From Heterodera schachtii (lineage: Eukaryota > Nematoda > Chromadorea > Rhabditida > Heteroderidae): a stretch of DNA of 64,000 nt. Shown here in pieces: positions 47,246-58,831 of this stretch. The number at the start of each line of letters is the position of its first letter. Positions within the stretch are counted from its first letter, which is position 1. Position numbers and translations under genes: made by a program. Under the pieces are notes generated by a model. The model searched no databases, was not told where the DNA came from, and saw only the letters and a program-made list of their open reading frames with translations. The stretch covers positions 749,011 to 813,010 of the forward strand of contig SIJG01000044.1 in assembly GCA_023374025.1 (NCBI GenBank), given 5' to 3'.

Positions 47246-47351
47246 AAGCATGCAATAATAATATATATTTTAGATTTTTTTAATTGCAAAGCTCAAGCAC
47301 ATTAATTAAAACATAAATTTGGTTCACGAAAGTAAAACTCTCTCCAGTCCC

Positions 47352-48068
47352 AATTAATCACTTAAAGGCTTTCGTTTATTTTTTTTTTTTAAATATTACA
47401 TAAAACAATAAATTCAATTTTTATTTTTTTGTTTTCTTAAATTAGCTTTTTTTCAATATATTATGTCCTTCAAATTTTATTTTATTTTTTACATAATAAT
47501 ATAAAGTCATTCATTGTTCGTCGATTTACATGGCTCTATCCCCTTCGTAAAATTAGGCGCCGACCGCCCCCTCGACCCCTCCCTCCCTAGCCTTCGTTCG
47601 TAGACGGCTAGCAGACCGACCCCCGCCCCCCCCCCATTTAACGTATGAACCAGGGATAGGCTTTTAGGCTTTCGCTTTCGCGTTTCGCTTTCGCAAATTT
47701 CGCTTTTTTCTGTACTTTCGCTTTCGCGTTTTTTGGAATTTCGTGTTTCGCATTTATTTTCATTTCGCATTTTTTTGCTTGCGCAAATTTCGCGTTTCTT
47801 TTTTTACCAAGCTTTTGTTTAAAAATTTTTAAATATTAAATAAAACATATAAATTCAATTGCGTTTCTCATTTTATTTTTCGATTTGGCCCATCACTGGT
47901 ATGAACCCAATTAATCATTTAAAGGCTTTCGTTTAAAAAATTTTTAAATATTAAATAAAACATATAAATTCAATTTTTATTTTTATTTTCTTACATTACT
48001 TTTTTCAATATATTATTTAATCAAATTTTTATTTTTTTACATAATATTATAAACGTCATTCATTGTAT
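47352..48068 (+). repeat. tandem duplication of the locus C upstream region
   Basis: A unit (TTAAAGGCTTTCG, ATAAATTCAATTTTTATTTT, AAGTCATTCATTG) occurs at 47352-47518 and 47908-48068, with a partial copy at 47803-47880. The intervening part includes a GC-rich stretch and a hAT element. Confidence 0.6.
47651..47898. mobile_element. short hAT element with TTTCGCTTTCGCG repeats
   Basis: Ends CAGGGATAGGC / GCCCATCACTG with the exact 8-bp duplication GTATGAAC (47643-47650, 47899-47906). The left half is a tract of CTTTCGCGTTTCG units. It is 248 bp long with no coding content. Confidence 0.85.
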
Positions 48069-48245
48069 ATATTTTTCTTATGCATATCATTTGATGAGAA
48101 GAAACAAATCCATTGATTTATTCTTTTTTTACTTTTCTTGCTTACGTATTTTTACATTTTCAATAATTGACACGTAAAAATGTTTAGTTCATATATACAA
48201 AGATATCTCTAAAAATTTATTCATTTTATATTCATAAAATTACAC

Positions 48246-50601
48246 ATGAAATTGCTCTTTTTTTTCTGTCTTCTTTTGGCCAAATTTGAATTTATTTGGC
48301 AAACAAATCCATTAGAACCCAATGATTCATCGTCTAAAAAATCAAAAAGCCCAGTGGCAATGTTCAAGCGGTTCCACAGCAAATCGACCGAAAAAGGTAT
48401 TGAAAAATATTAATTGGAATGCAGTTTTACAAAAATGGCTAAAAAAATTCCGTAAGAATTTTTTGAAAAAAAAAATCGTCCCGACTCGAGACACTTCTCG
48501 GCTCTTTTGTGTCATGATCCTATGGTTTTTCTTTGACAAAACCAAATGTCAAAAATGGCTAACCATGGTAAAATCACTTGATGTCGAAAAGTCGTATAAA
48601 AAGGCCTAAAAGTTATGTCGAGATCACTTCCTTTTCCATCGCTCTCTGGCCAACTTTGCCAAATCACTACTTCAGGGTGACCCGGAGTGTAAAAACGAAA
48701 AAATGGACAAAAAAAAGGGCTTCAAAATTTTAAGTTTTGATACTTAGTATTTTTTAGTGCCGATCCCACCATTACATGACACAAGGATCCGGCATCGAAG
48801 CCCACTCTTATTTATTTTATTCTTTTTAAATAGCCGAATAAAAGGGAATTATAAAAATGCAGAAAAAATTCCGTAAGAATTAAAAAAAAATCCTTTAGAC
48901 TCAAGATACCTCTCGGGTTTTTGGGTCTCAATCTCGAGGTCATTTCTTTGGTCTCGATTCTCGGTAAAAAGCATTTCCATCACAGCCCAAGTGATTAACG
49001 GAAGTGATCAATCTGATGGAAGCACTGGACCTTCTGCGGCTCAGCAGCAACAGAATGTGACCGAACAATACCACAAAGACCTCACCAAATTGGAGCTTGA
49101 AAACGTGAGTTAATTATTTAAAAAGTTTTGCTAATTTCTTTTTTTTCGATGTTTTTTTTTTGATCTAAATTCCGACTTTCGACAGATTTTTTGGCATCCA
49201 ATTTCCAGTTGCTAAATGAATTTTTCCAACGAAATTCGGGTTTCCGGTTTTGAATTCCAAATCGACAACCATGGGGCTATTGCGAGAAAGAAAAATTGAC
49301 ATTTAAGCGGATTTGTTGGCATATTTTGGCTCTCCCATGACAAAATTTCAGAAAATTTACTTGTTTTTCTGGGAATTTCCCCATAGTTTTTGGCTGCTAA
49401 AGAAACAATGGCATTTGGGAAAACAATTTTTGTCTTTCAGAGGCTGCTCAAAGCCGAATTGAAGCAAAGAGAAATGATGGATGAGCTCAACGGATTGAAA
49501 AAGAAAGTTGCCAAAATGGAACAACAGCAGAAAAAGGAGAAAGGTAATGGAAAACTAGGATAGGAAATTAAAAGTTAAAAAATTAATAAATTACAAATGG
49601 TAAATAGTTAAAGAATTATTTGTTTTTCAAAAAGTTTGCTAATTAAACAAAAATATTTAAGAGTTCATTGGACAAATCCAAAAGTTTGAGGATGAACAGA
49701 AGAAGTGCTTGGACAAATATGAAGCATTGGAAAAAGAATTGGCCAGAAAATACAGTAAACTTTTTTCTAAAAAATGGGAAAACTTTCTTTGAAAATTTAT
49801 CGCGAGGTTACGGTTCCCAGGGTTTTAACTTTTTTTTAACTTATTTTTCTGCAGATTTAATAAAAAAAAAATTGTTTTTTAAACAAAATTCATTAAAATT
49901 TTGGATCGAATTTTCGGATGGTAAATTTTTCAGGTTTCATTTTCAAGAGTTAATTTTCACATATCTTTCGTAAAAGATATTTTGGCATAAAAAATGCTAA
50001 ATATTTATGCATTTTCACACAACTTAAAAGACGAGCTCAATCATAAACTAATTTTATAAAAAAACAAACGCATTTATTTTTTCAGTTTGTATTGGCCAAT
50101 TCGCTAAACATTTGATCCGGTCTGATGAAATGCAAGCCCAAATAAATGGCCTGAAGGAAATGCATCAAAGAATGTCGACGTCATCAATGCCAGTTGAGAA
50201 ACAAATTAGTGAAGACCCGAATTCAACGGTTGTGTGGATTTTTATGCCATTTTTTGTAATATTTAAAAAAAATTGAATTATCCCTTTTTTCCTGGACAGA
50301 ATCACAGTGGAATGGAAATATTAATAACAAATGTTCTCGGCTGGACAATTACCATCAAAGAAGTTCTTCCCAGCACAACCATCAAGCTAATCATGGCCAA
50401 AATCAAGGACATTGAAGGCATTCCGATTAAGCAGCAGAGACTGCTTTTCGATGGTAAGATTCAATTTTATTATTATTCATTATTTTTCATTTTATGAAAA
50501 TTGTTTCAGGAAAGCAACTTTGGGACGACCATACTTTGGCGGATTATGGCATTGAAAATGAGTCAATTATACACCTCGTCCTGCGCAATTGTGGCTGTTA
50601 G
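48246..50601 (+). CDS. locus C: secreted coiled-coil protein with C-terminal ubiquitin-like domain, seven exons
   Basis: Exons 48246-48396, 48986-49104, 49441-49543, 49662-49754, 50086-50228, 50300-50453, 50510-50601 join in frame to 284 aa, with the same phases as locus B. Signal peptide MKLLFFFCLLLAKFEFIWQ, basic linker, Gln-rich part (TGPSAAQQQQN), coiled coil (AELKQREMMDELNGLKKKVA, KKCLDKYEALEKELARKY), a spacer with SSMPVEKQISEDPNST, then a ubiquitin-like domain: MEILITNVLGWTITIKEV, AKIKDIEGIPIKQQRLLFDG, KQLWDDHTLADYGIENES, IIHLVLRNCGC. The last residues CGC replace RGG; Lys equivalents 29 and 48 stay, 6, 11, 27, 33 and 63 are changed. The exon 4 acceptor is TTTAAG and the exon 5 donor is GTTGTG. 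Likely secreted; effector role inferred. Confidence 0.87.
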
Positions 50602-50628
50602 AGCTGAAAGATTGACGGAATTTTGATT

Positions 50629-50754
50629 TACCGTATTTATTCGATTATATCCCCTCCCCCCCCTCGATTAGATCCCCCCTCTCGAATAAAGCCCCCCTTT
50701 TGAGGGGGGTTGAACAATAGAGCCCCCGGGGGCTATAATCGAAGAAGTACGGTA
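50629..50754. mobile_element. small MITE with C-rich/G-rich arms
   Basis: Ends TACCGTATTTATTCGATTATA-like / TATAATCGAAGAAGTACGGTA, with CCCCTCCCCC and GGGGGG arms between. The matching position after locus B lacks it (TTTGTTTGATCGGTCAC), giving an empty site. Flanks TTTGATT / TTTGATC suggest a 6-7 bp duplication. Confidence 0.8.
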
Positions 50755-50980
50755 TTTGATCAGTCACATATTCCTAAGACATTATTGTTCGATAAATTTC
50801 GAGGCATGAAAATTCTTCAAAACAACAGGATTTGCTCGTCATTTATAGGGGTTCTCATTGTCACACATTCTTAGCGAAAAATGAAAAATTTATGCAATGT
50901 GAAGAATTGGGTCAGAGTGAAAATTGAAATTTTTGGAAATTGGGAAAAAAGTAAAAAATTTAATGTTTAAGTTAGGAGAT

Positions 50981-51053
50981 GATTCTATGGCTAAATGGCT
51001 GAGCTTCGCGATCTTTCTTCAGTGTTTGCATTGTTTCAATTCCTCTCGTGGAA
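50981..51053 (+). pseudogene. tRNA-Glu-like remnant, paralogue of 20895-20970
   Basis: It reads TATGGCTAAATGGCTGAGC ... CTTTCTTCA ... GTTTCAATTCC. Box B is degraded and the D arm is shortened. It is shared with the locus B flank by duplication. Confidence 0.5.
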
Positions 51054-53920
51054 AATTGAGAGAGAAAATATTTTGATTACCCACCAAATGCTTTGAACAA
51101 ATTCTTTTTGGCATTTTCCCAATCATTGCTAATAACACCAGTGCAAAATAGTAGGGTTACGTGGGCCCGGGTACCGGACGGGGCCTAGACCCGGATACCC
51201 GGCTTTTTAAGACCCGGATCCGAACCCGATTTTTTGAAAATCCACCAATACTCGGTACCCTACCCGCTAGGTCCGGGGTCCAAAAATACACTGGTAAGAA
51301 TGGGGGGTTTGAGTGAAAATTAATGCAGAAATAGGGAGGGAGAAATGAAAAATTTAAAAAATAAATTATGAAGTTTTTTTCAAAAATATTAATCGATTTG
51401 TTATCGAAAATCAGTTTATTTAAATAATGTAATTACTAGAGCTGCCAAAAATATATACACAAAAAGTGGTCAAAATTATGTACATAAATAAATATGTAAA
51501 AAAAAAAAACCCAAATATATAAGAAATATGTACAAAAAACCAAAAATATGTACCAAATATGGAAAAAAATTTTTTAAATGGTTCTTTTTTGGAAAAAAAA
51601 ATTCTTCGTAAAGGGGTGAAATAGGCACAAAATGACCATAAAAATGACTTAAATAGGCTTAGAAGCACATTTTATTTTATCAATGTTTTCATCGTATGGT
51701 TTTGTCAATAATTTAAATACATATAAATATATAATATCAATCGTCGATTCCTCTCGTCGAGATGAATTTTAATGGTAATATTTTCAGGATTCTACGATAT
51801 CTCTATCAAAATTTATAGCCGAATAAGTTTTTTGCTGGGATGGGGCGGATCACTATTGAAATGAAGCCAATAAATCATTGACTAAATTACATGATGAAAA
51901 TCATTGTTAAAATCATAGATTTTTGCAGTGTTTTGGTAACTTTTTCAATTTCGAAGTCGCAAATCTTGAATCGATATGAATTTTGACCAATTCCCATCCC
52001 GAACTCAAACAAAAACTCAAGAATTCAATTTTTTCGAGTTTCACTTCCAAATTTTGGTAGGGATTCGGACAAAAAGATAATGATTTTCATAATCATAAAT
52101 TCCTTTTTTTTAATCCGCGCAATGATTTATTTCTTACAATTTTGTGGTTAAAAATTTCAAAAAATTGCTACGTAATAAACATAACATTTTTGCGATTTTT
52201 AAAAATCTAAAAATGGACACCCTTATTAGTAATAACCATGTAAAATTTAACATTTTCCTAGCACATTTTTGGCGTTGTCTTTTTTTGCCATTCGCAAATT
52301 CGTCAAATTTGCACACAGCAAAGTTCACCATCCATTTTATCAAATTATCTCCCACCCACACAGATTGCCTTTTCCCCCGCCGTCTTCCGATTTTTCGTCG
52401 TCCCACTAATTTTTTTTTTTTTTTGAATTTGCAATGGCGTGATTAGTGTGTGATAATTAATGCATTTATTTATTTATCAATTAATCACTTATTAATTAAT
52501 TAATGATTTTTTTTACATTTGCATTATCATGACAAATGGGCATATAGTGATAAGATAGTAATAATAATAATAATCTCTGCTAATGGCCTCACTTTCTTTG
52601 CCCTTTTCACAAAAGAAAAAAAAAAACGACGCTACCCAAAAATCGTTCAGTCATTCGCATTCGTTCATGAACACAAATTTTCTGCTGCTGTGCTGATTTG
52701 TGAGCTGTTTATTGCAGCACTAATTAATTACCCAATGATTTAGATAGAAAAATCACATTTTGAATTAAATTCAATTTCATTGCATAAATTTAAAAAAAAC
52801 AAAATAATTAATTAACAATAAATAAAAAAATTTTGCTTATACTCTATTTTTAACCAAAATCATGTAAATAATTTCTGTTTTAGTATAAAATTTTGCTTTT
52901 TTTCTTCTTTTATTACTATTTATTAAGACCAGCAACACAATAAAAAAACCGTTTTTTTACAACAAATAATAAAATAAAAAAATATATTTATTTGACTTTT
53001 CTTTCTTTTTTAAAGTATTTTGTTGTTCATTCGCGCAGACATGTTTCTAAAAAATATTTTTGTCATTTTTTTTAAAACATAAAAAATGAAAAAATGTTTA
53101 ATTTATTTTAAAATAATATATATTATTTATAATTAATTTTTTTTTATTAATTTATATATTTTTTGTTTTTTTCTCTAAAATGTTTAATTTAATTTTAAAT
53201 AATTAATTTTTATTAATTTATATTTTTGTTTTTTTCTCTCCTGTCTAACAGTTAAAGTTAATGATTTTTTCTTTAATTTTTTCCTTTCGATTTGTACAAA
53301 TTGAGCATTTTCTCTTGCCTCCCCCCCCTATTCATTCATTTGCTGCTGCATTTCATGTGGTGGTGATGATGACGGACAGCAGCAGAACATTTCACATTCA
53401 TTTAACTTAATCATTCATTTTGATCGGAAAATAAAAATAATCTTTGCCCCGCTACTAAAAAATCTTAAAAATTTTCTATAAAAAAGTTGCAAAATTTCAG
53501 TTAAAACAAATATTTAAAATTTCTTTAAAATGCATAGAATAATTATTATTAATTTTTCATTAGTAATTTCTTTCAAATAAAAAAGAAGGATTTTTAGGGT
53601 CCGGCGCTGCCGAGAGGCGCAACCAGCAAGAAAAAAAATTGAAATTTTTACCATTTTTAACAGATTTTCACCCAAAAAAAATCGCTAAGTTTTGATAAAT
53701 TTCGCAAAACTTTCGGAAAATTTGATGAGATAGGCATTGAAGTAGTATCAACAAGGAAAATCGAAATTTTCAGCTAAAATACTATTTTCACTTAAAATTA
53801 GGGGTGCCGATGGGTCTTACCCCCCCCCCCCCCCCTCTGGGACCATCCATCCCTATTTGTTCTATTGCCACCCTAAAAATTTTCTACACAATTTTTCGAG
53901 AAAAAATTATTTTTTTTTTT
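51054..53920. other. intergenic region between locus C and the elongase gene
   Basis: 51153-51290 is a single-ended hAT-like fragment (TAGGGTTACGTGGGCCCGGG, then CCCGGATACCCGG). 51440-51560 is a degenerate AAATATGTAC repeat. 51960-52075 resembles part of the TTCGGG foldback core. 52100-53580 is AT-rich with no convincing gene; 53595-53625 holds a variant of the GTCCGGCGGTGCCGATAGG motif, and 53821-53835 is a poly-C run. Confidence 0.45.
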
Positions 53921-53933
53921 TTTGCAGATTCAA
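53921..53933 (+). promoter_or_regulatory. likely spliced-leader acceptor of the elongase gene
   Basis: A T run followed by TTTGCAG ends only six bases before the ATG at 53934. Nematode genes often receive a spliced leader at such a site. An upstream non-coding exon is the alternative. Confidence 0.55.
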
Positions 53934-56900
53934 ATGTCAATTTCAAGCGGCATTTCTTTTTGGCAGAATGTCACCAAACCGGTGCCATTTGAAAACGAAA
54001 AATTTTTGGACATTTTGACGGCCGACAAATTTCCGGAGGCCGAAGCGAAGCAATGGGTTGACGGACGTTTTCCATTGACCATTCAGGTGAAAAATTAATT
54101 ACGCATTATCAGCATAAAATTTAAAAATATTTGACTAATTTTACAATTAATATTTTTGGCCGCATAAATTTTGAACTTTTTCCCGGCCCTCTCCGATTTG
54201 GCAAATCTCGTTTCCCCAACCTTGGGCCTCTCCAGCCTTAATAAGACAGATTTTTACAAATATTATTTTAAAGTTACCAAAAAGCACTCACTCTTTATAA
54301 TTGAAAAAATCGAGACAGAGAGACTCGAGACCAAGATTCTCGAGCAACATTAATGAATAGGGCTATAATTTTGTGGGCAATAAATCTTTTAATGGAAAGT
54401 TAATGAAATGAAGTCCAAATAATTATCAAACAGTTAAAGCAAATTCAAAATAGTGGCAAAAATCAGCCAAAAGCAAAAATTAAAAATAATTAATTAGACC
54501 AAATTTTCATGGCTCTTTTATGAATCATCCTTGATCAGATTTTGATCTAGATTCATTTATATTTAATCGGTAAATTTCGTCCAAGTACTTTTCCGTTATG
54601 GGGCCGCACGATTATTTCTTAATTTTTTTTTCGCTTAGACAGTAAAAATGAAGGTAAAATTTCTCTCATTTACGATAGTTTGGCCTTTCTACCGTAGTTT
54701 TATGATTCAAACGAAACTCACATCCGAAAATTTGATTTTAAAATTTGAAAGTGCGGCTCCATAAAGGAAAAGTACCTTCGACCATTTTGGATTTGGTCAT
54801 TTATTTGCCAGATAGAAAATCTGATTAAACTAATCATTTTACTCTCTCAAATTTGTGCCACAGGTGTCCATTGCCTATGTGTTGGTGGTGTTCGGCACTC
54901 GTTTTCTGATGCGCAATCGTCCACCCTTTTCACTGTTCATTCCGTTGAATGCGTGGAATTTGTTTTTGGCCGTATTTTCCACAATTGGCTCATTGAAATT
55001 GAGCCGTGAATTTTTCTCTACCATTTGGTACCATGGATTTCAGGGTGAGTAGAAAAAAAATATATAAATCCAATCCATTTTTTAAAATTTAAATCAATAC
55101 CATCAATATTTTTCATCGTTAGAACATAAGGCTTAAAACCTATCTATCTACAATTAAACAACAACAAAAATTGTTTTCATAAAAAATGTTCTGTACGACT
55201 TTTTGACTTTTGTTTGAAATTTATTTTTTGAATATGTCTTTATCGGAAAGGACTAAGGTTTTTGTGTATTTAAATTAGTGAAAAACTGATAGGCAATTTC
55301 GGGAGTTTTTCAAAGCGATAAAAAAAAAATATTTTAAAAAAAAAATATTCAGAAATAAGAAAAAAAGACATATCAGGAAATATACATAAATTATTTGGGA
55401 ACCCTTTAAATATATCAGGAAATATACATAAATTATTTGGGAACCCTTTAAATCTAAAAATATTATTTAACGATGGGAAAAATAATTTTTTTAAAAATTT
55501 TAAATTAAAAAAAATTATTAATAAAACTATTCAGCGTCTTATTGCAATGTGTTGCAATACACTGAGGGCAACAATGGCTATTGGGTGTGGTTGTTCATCA
55601 CCAGCAAAATGGTAATATAAAAACGTTAATTTTTTTTTAATTTAAAATAATTTATTTCCAGTTAAATTTAATTGGATTATGAAGTTTATAAAAAATATAT
55701 TTTCAATTAAATTTAATTGGATTTTGTGTTTCACTTTGCTTAAATGATTTTTTTTTTTAGTTTGAGCTTGTTGACACCATTTTCCTGGTATGGTTGATTT
55801 ATTTTTTTATTCAATTTTGGTCTACCGCATATTAATTAATGGGGAAATTAATCATTCCAAAATTCTCTATTAATTTTATGCATCCAAATGACGTCAATCT
55901 CGGATTTTCTTTTGTTATATGATAAAATATGTCTTTTACTAATTGAATTTTGATCATTAATTAGGCAACGATTATTTTCACTGATGGACTAAATCTCTGA
56001 TTATCACATTTTTCCAAAAATGGATCAGAGTATCCTCATATTCTTTTTTTTCTTACAAATTTGATGATGATCCCGGGAAAGTCGAAAATTGCCGATATTT
56101 TCATTGCCGTACTCTGTCATCTGGCAATCTATTTCTTCTTACAAATTGGGGCCATAATCCGGGAAAATCGAATATTGACGATAAATCCATCCTGTCCGGA
56201 CTCTGCCGATCAACTGGCTGGCATTCATTTTGCCGTCATCTCAGGTGCTCCGGAAAAGGCCGTTGATGTTCCTGCATTGGTACCACCACATTTTGACTAT
56301 GATGTACGCCTTCTACTCCTATCCGATCACACCCGCCTTCAACCGATGGGGCATTTACCTCAACTATTTTGTGCATTCCTACATGTACTCGGTAAGGTTG
56401 AGGTCTACATTTTTTTTTCGGTGCTAGGTCGTTTCCTAAAAACCGCCACATTGGGCGTTTCCTAAATCCGCCAGGGCGTTTCCTAAAAACCGCCATCTGG
56501 TAGGAAAACAAAAAATGTATAATATATAAATTCATAACTTTGTTCAATTTCAACGAAATTAAAATTTCATGGTATTATTCAATAGCTGAAGGTGTTCTCT
56601 ACAAGATATTAAATTTCAAAAATTTTTCAAATTGTATAAAAAGAAAGTTATGGTTATTAAATTGTACAAAATCTTAAGTCGGAATTTTTTGTCCAGAACT
56701 TTTTTAAAACACAATGAAATTTTTTGAAATTTTAAAGGTAAATAGATTAATTAGTGGACTTGAAATTATAAAAAGAAAATTTAATCTACTTGCTTCTGAA
56801 AAAATGTTATAAAGCATTGAACAGGCTATGTTTTTTTGCCATGGTCATGCAAATGTAATTATAAACATTTAAATTTTTCAAGTCATTAAAATGCAATTAA

Positions 56901-58676
56901 GTCAAAATGAATTTATATATTTGATAGTACTAAGAATTCTCTATTTAAGGATAAAATTTCAAAAAATTTCATCGAGCTTTAAAAAAGTTCTGGTAAAATA
57001 ATTTGACTCAGAACTTGTTGAAAATTCTGGACATAACTTTTTTATAATTTCATGTAAAAATTTTCTAAATTAATATTCTGATAGACAACACTTAAAGCTA
57101 TTGATTGATACCAAGAATTATTAATTTGGTTGAAATTGGGCCAAGATACGAATTTTTATGTCTTATATTTTTTTGTTTTCCTACCACTTGGCGGTTTTTA
57201 GAAAACGCCCACTTGGCGGTTTTTAGATAACGCCCACTTGGCGGTTTTTAGAAAACGCCCTGGCGGATTTAGGAAACGCCCATGGTGGCGGTTTTTAGGA
57301 AACGACCCAGCACGTTTTTTTTCTAGTAACCTTGTCCAATTTTTTGGGTTTTTTTCTGTTTTCGTGCCACTTTTTAATTGATATTTTCGCAAAATTTCCC
57401 ATAACAAATTAAAAAATGCACTTCTAATGTGTGCATTCAAATTCAATAATGAATTACCCCTCAATAAGCAGAATTCTTTAAAAATGGTTCCCAAAAATGT
57501 AGACTACAATTTTGTGGTCCCAATTTTTTCTTATTTTAATATTTCATTTTCGAATTAATAAATTCATCTTAGCCAATTTAAATAGAAATAATTCACCATT
57601 TAAATTGGTATTATTTTTATATTTACAGAAAATTTCAATTTCCAACAATTGTTTTTCATCATTTTTTGATTATGCCATTTTTTCCAGCGAAAAAATTCAA
57701 ATTTCTGATCATTTTTGCCAACTCAATGATCTGTTTTTTGCATTTGATTTTATTCTAATTAATTATGTTTTTTATTACAGTACTACTTCATGCGGTCGAT
57801 GAAATGGCGTGTGCCCGGTAATCGAAAAAATAATTGATATAAATTTAAAAATATTTTTCCAACAAGGTGTAATGGCCAAATTTGTGACCACCATTCAAAT
57901 TTGGCAATTCATCATCTCCGTTGCCATTCTGTGCCACCTGGGGTGGCTTGTTTTCGTGGAAAAAGTATCTGGTTTAAAAAACAAAACATTCCATAAAAAA
58001 TTAATTTCGTCTTTTTTTTTTAAGGTTAGCTGTGACTTGGACACGAGAGTGTTCACTTTTGCTGTCGCAATGGACGGTATGTTTTTTTCTTACTGTTGAT
58101 AATTATGTTGGTATACGGTAACCAAACCAAAACCGAGAGAAAATTTAATTTGTAAGCAATATTTGGGCATTAAACATAATGTTAATTTTTTAAAGTTATT
58201 TGTCAAAAAATTTTTGGTATGTGAATTTTTCTACAAATTTCTGTCCAAAAATGATCAGTTTGTGGGCATAAATTAAAAAAAACTTCTAATGAAATTTTGA
58301 TAGGCATCATTAGATAAATTTTTCAATCAATAATATGGTTTTATGAAATTAGGTCCAATTTTAAAAAAAATTAACTAGTTTTGCATAAAAACGAAAAATT
58401 ATAATAATAATAATAGTGCGACTTTTTTAAAAAAAAATTAAAAAAAAATTTCCTTCACATACAGTATCGTATCTGATTCTGTTCATCAACTTCTTCCTCC
58501 ACGCCTATGTGTACGGTGGTGGCAAGTCCAAATACCGTAGTGCTGATCAGAAACTGAATGGTTCTTCGCTGGTTGATCAGAAGCAGCCCAAGGTGGACAA
58601 GCAGCGCAATGGCACCACTCTGCTGATGGGCAACAACAACAATGCCAATGAGGCGACGCCGCGAAGGGATGGCTGA
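53934..58676 (+). CDS. ELOVL-type very-long-chain fatty-acid elongase, nine exons
   Basis: Exons 53934-54086, 54864-55044, 55535-55611, 55761-55787, 56245-56391, 57781-57817, 57867-57964, 58025-58076, 58465-58676 join in frame to 327 aa. The enzyme condenses acyl-CoA with malonyl-CoA in the ER membrane. Hallmarks: FELVDTIFL followed by VLRKRPLMFLHWYHH (the HxxHH box at about 157-161), TMMYAFYSY, LNYFVHSYMYSYYF, and several membrane segments (VSIAYVLVVFGTRF, WNLFLAVFSTIGS, IWQFIISVAILC, YLILFINFFLHAYVYGG). The tail is hydrophilic with a short Asn run and no clear KKxx. The pattern is nearest the ELOVL3/6 type. Exon 4 is only 27 bp; exons 7 and 8 use AAG acceptors. Intron 5 holds a MULE-like element. 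AATAAA at 58826-58831. Confidence 0.95.
56053..56235 (+). repeat. imperfect tandem duplication in elongase intron 4
   Basis: CTTACAAATTTGATGATGATCC... and CTTACAAATTGGGGCCATAATCC-type units of about 85-95 bp repeat (with CCGGGAAAxTCGAA and GCCGTACTCTG / GTCCGGACTCTG). This creates an apparent ORF that is not coding. Confidence 0.6.
56420..57314. mobile_element. MULE-like element with GGCGTTTCCTAAAAACCGCC repeats
   Basis: Ends GGTGCTAGGTCGTTTCC / GGAAACGACCCAGCACG with a 9-bp duplication TTTTTTTTC (56411-56419, 57315-57323). Each end carries three to four GCGTTTCCTAAAAACCGCCA units pointing inward; the centre is AT-rich inverted sequence with TATTATTCAATAGCTGA. It lies in intron 5 of the elongase gene, so it must be spliced out with it. 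Confidence 0.82.
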
Positions 58677-58825
58677 TCAGTGCAAGTGATCAGCAGAAGG
58701 ACATTGGATCAACGATCAGAAAAGGAAATGCCACAATTTTGGAAGTTTAATTGACCAAAATTGGATCAATTTAAAAGGATTTGATTATTATGATATTATT
58801 GTCGGCTCATTTTAATAGATTACCC

Positions 58826-58831
58826 AATAAA
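58826..58831 (+). terminator. polyadenylation signal of the elongase gene
   Basis: AATAAA 150 bp after the stop codon. Confidence 0.6.

Noticed and set aside
20895..51053. Two independent insertions of one tRNA-derived SINE
   Set aside because: Both copies lie at the same place in the B/C segmental duplication, so they are one event copied.
56061..56465. 134-aa ORF overlapping the elongase exon 5
   Set aside because: It reads exon 5 in the wrong frame and its first half is an intronic tandem duplication.
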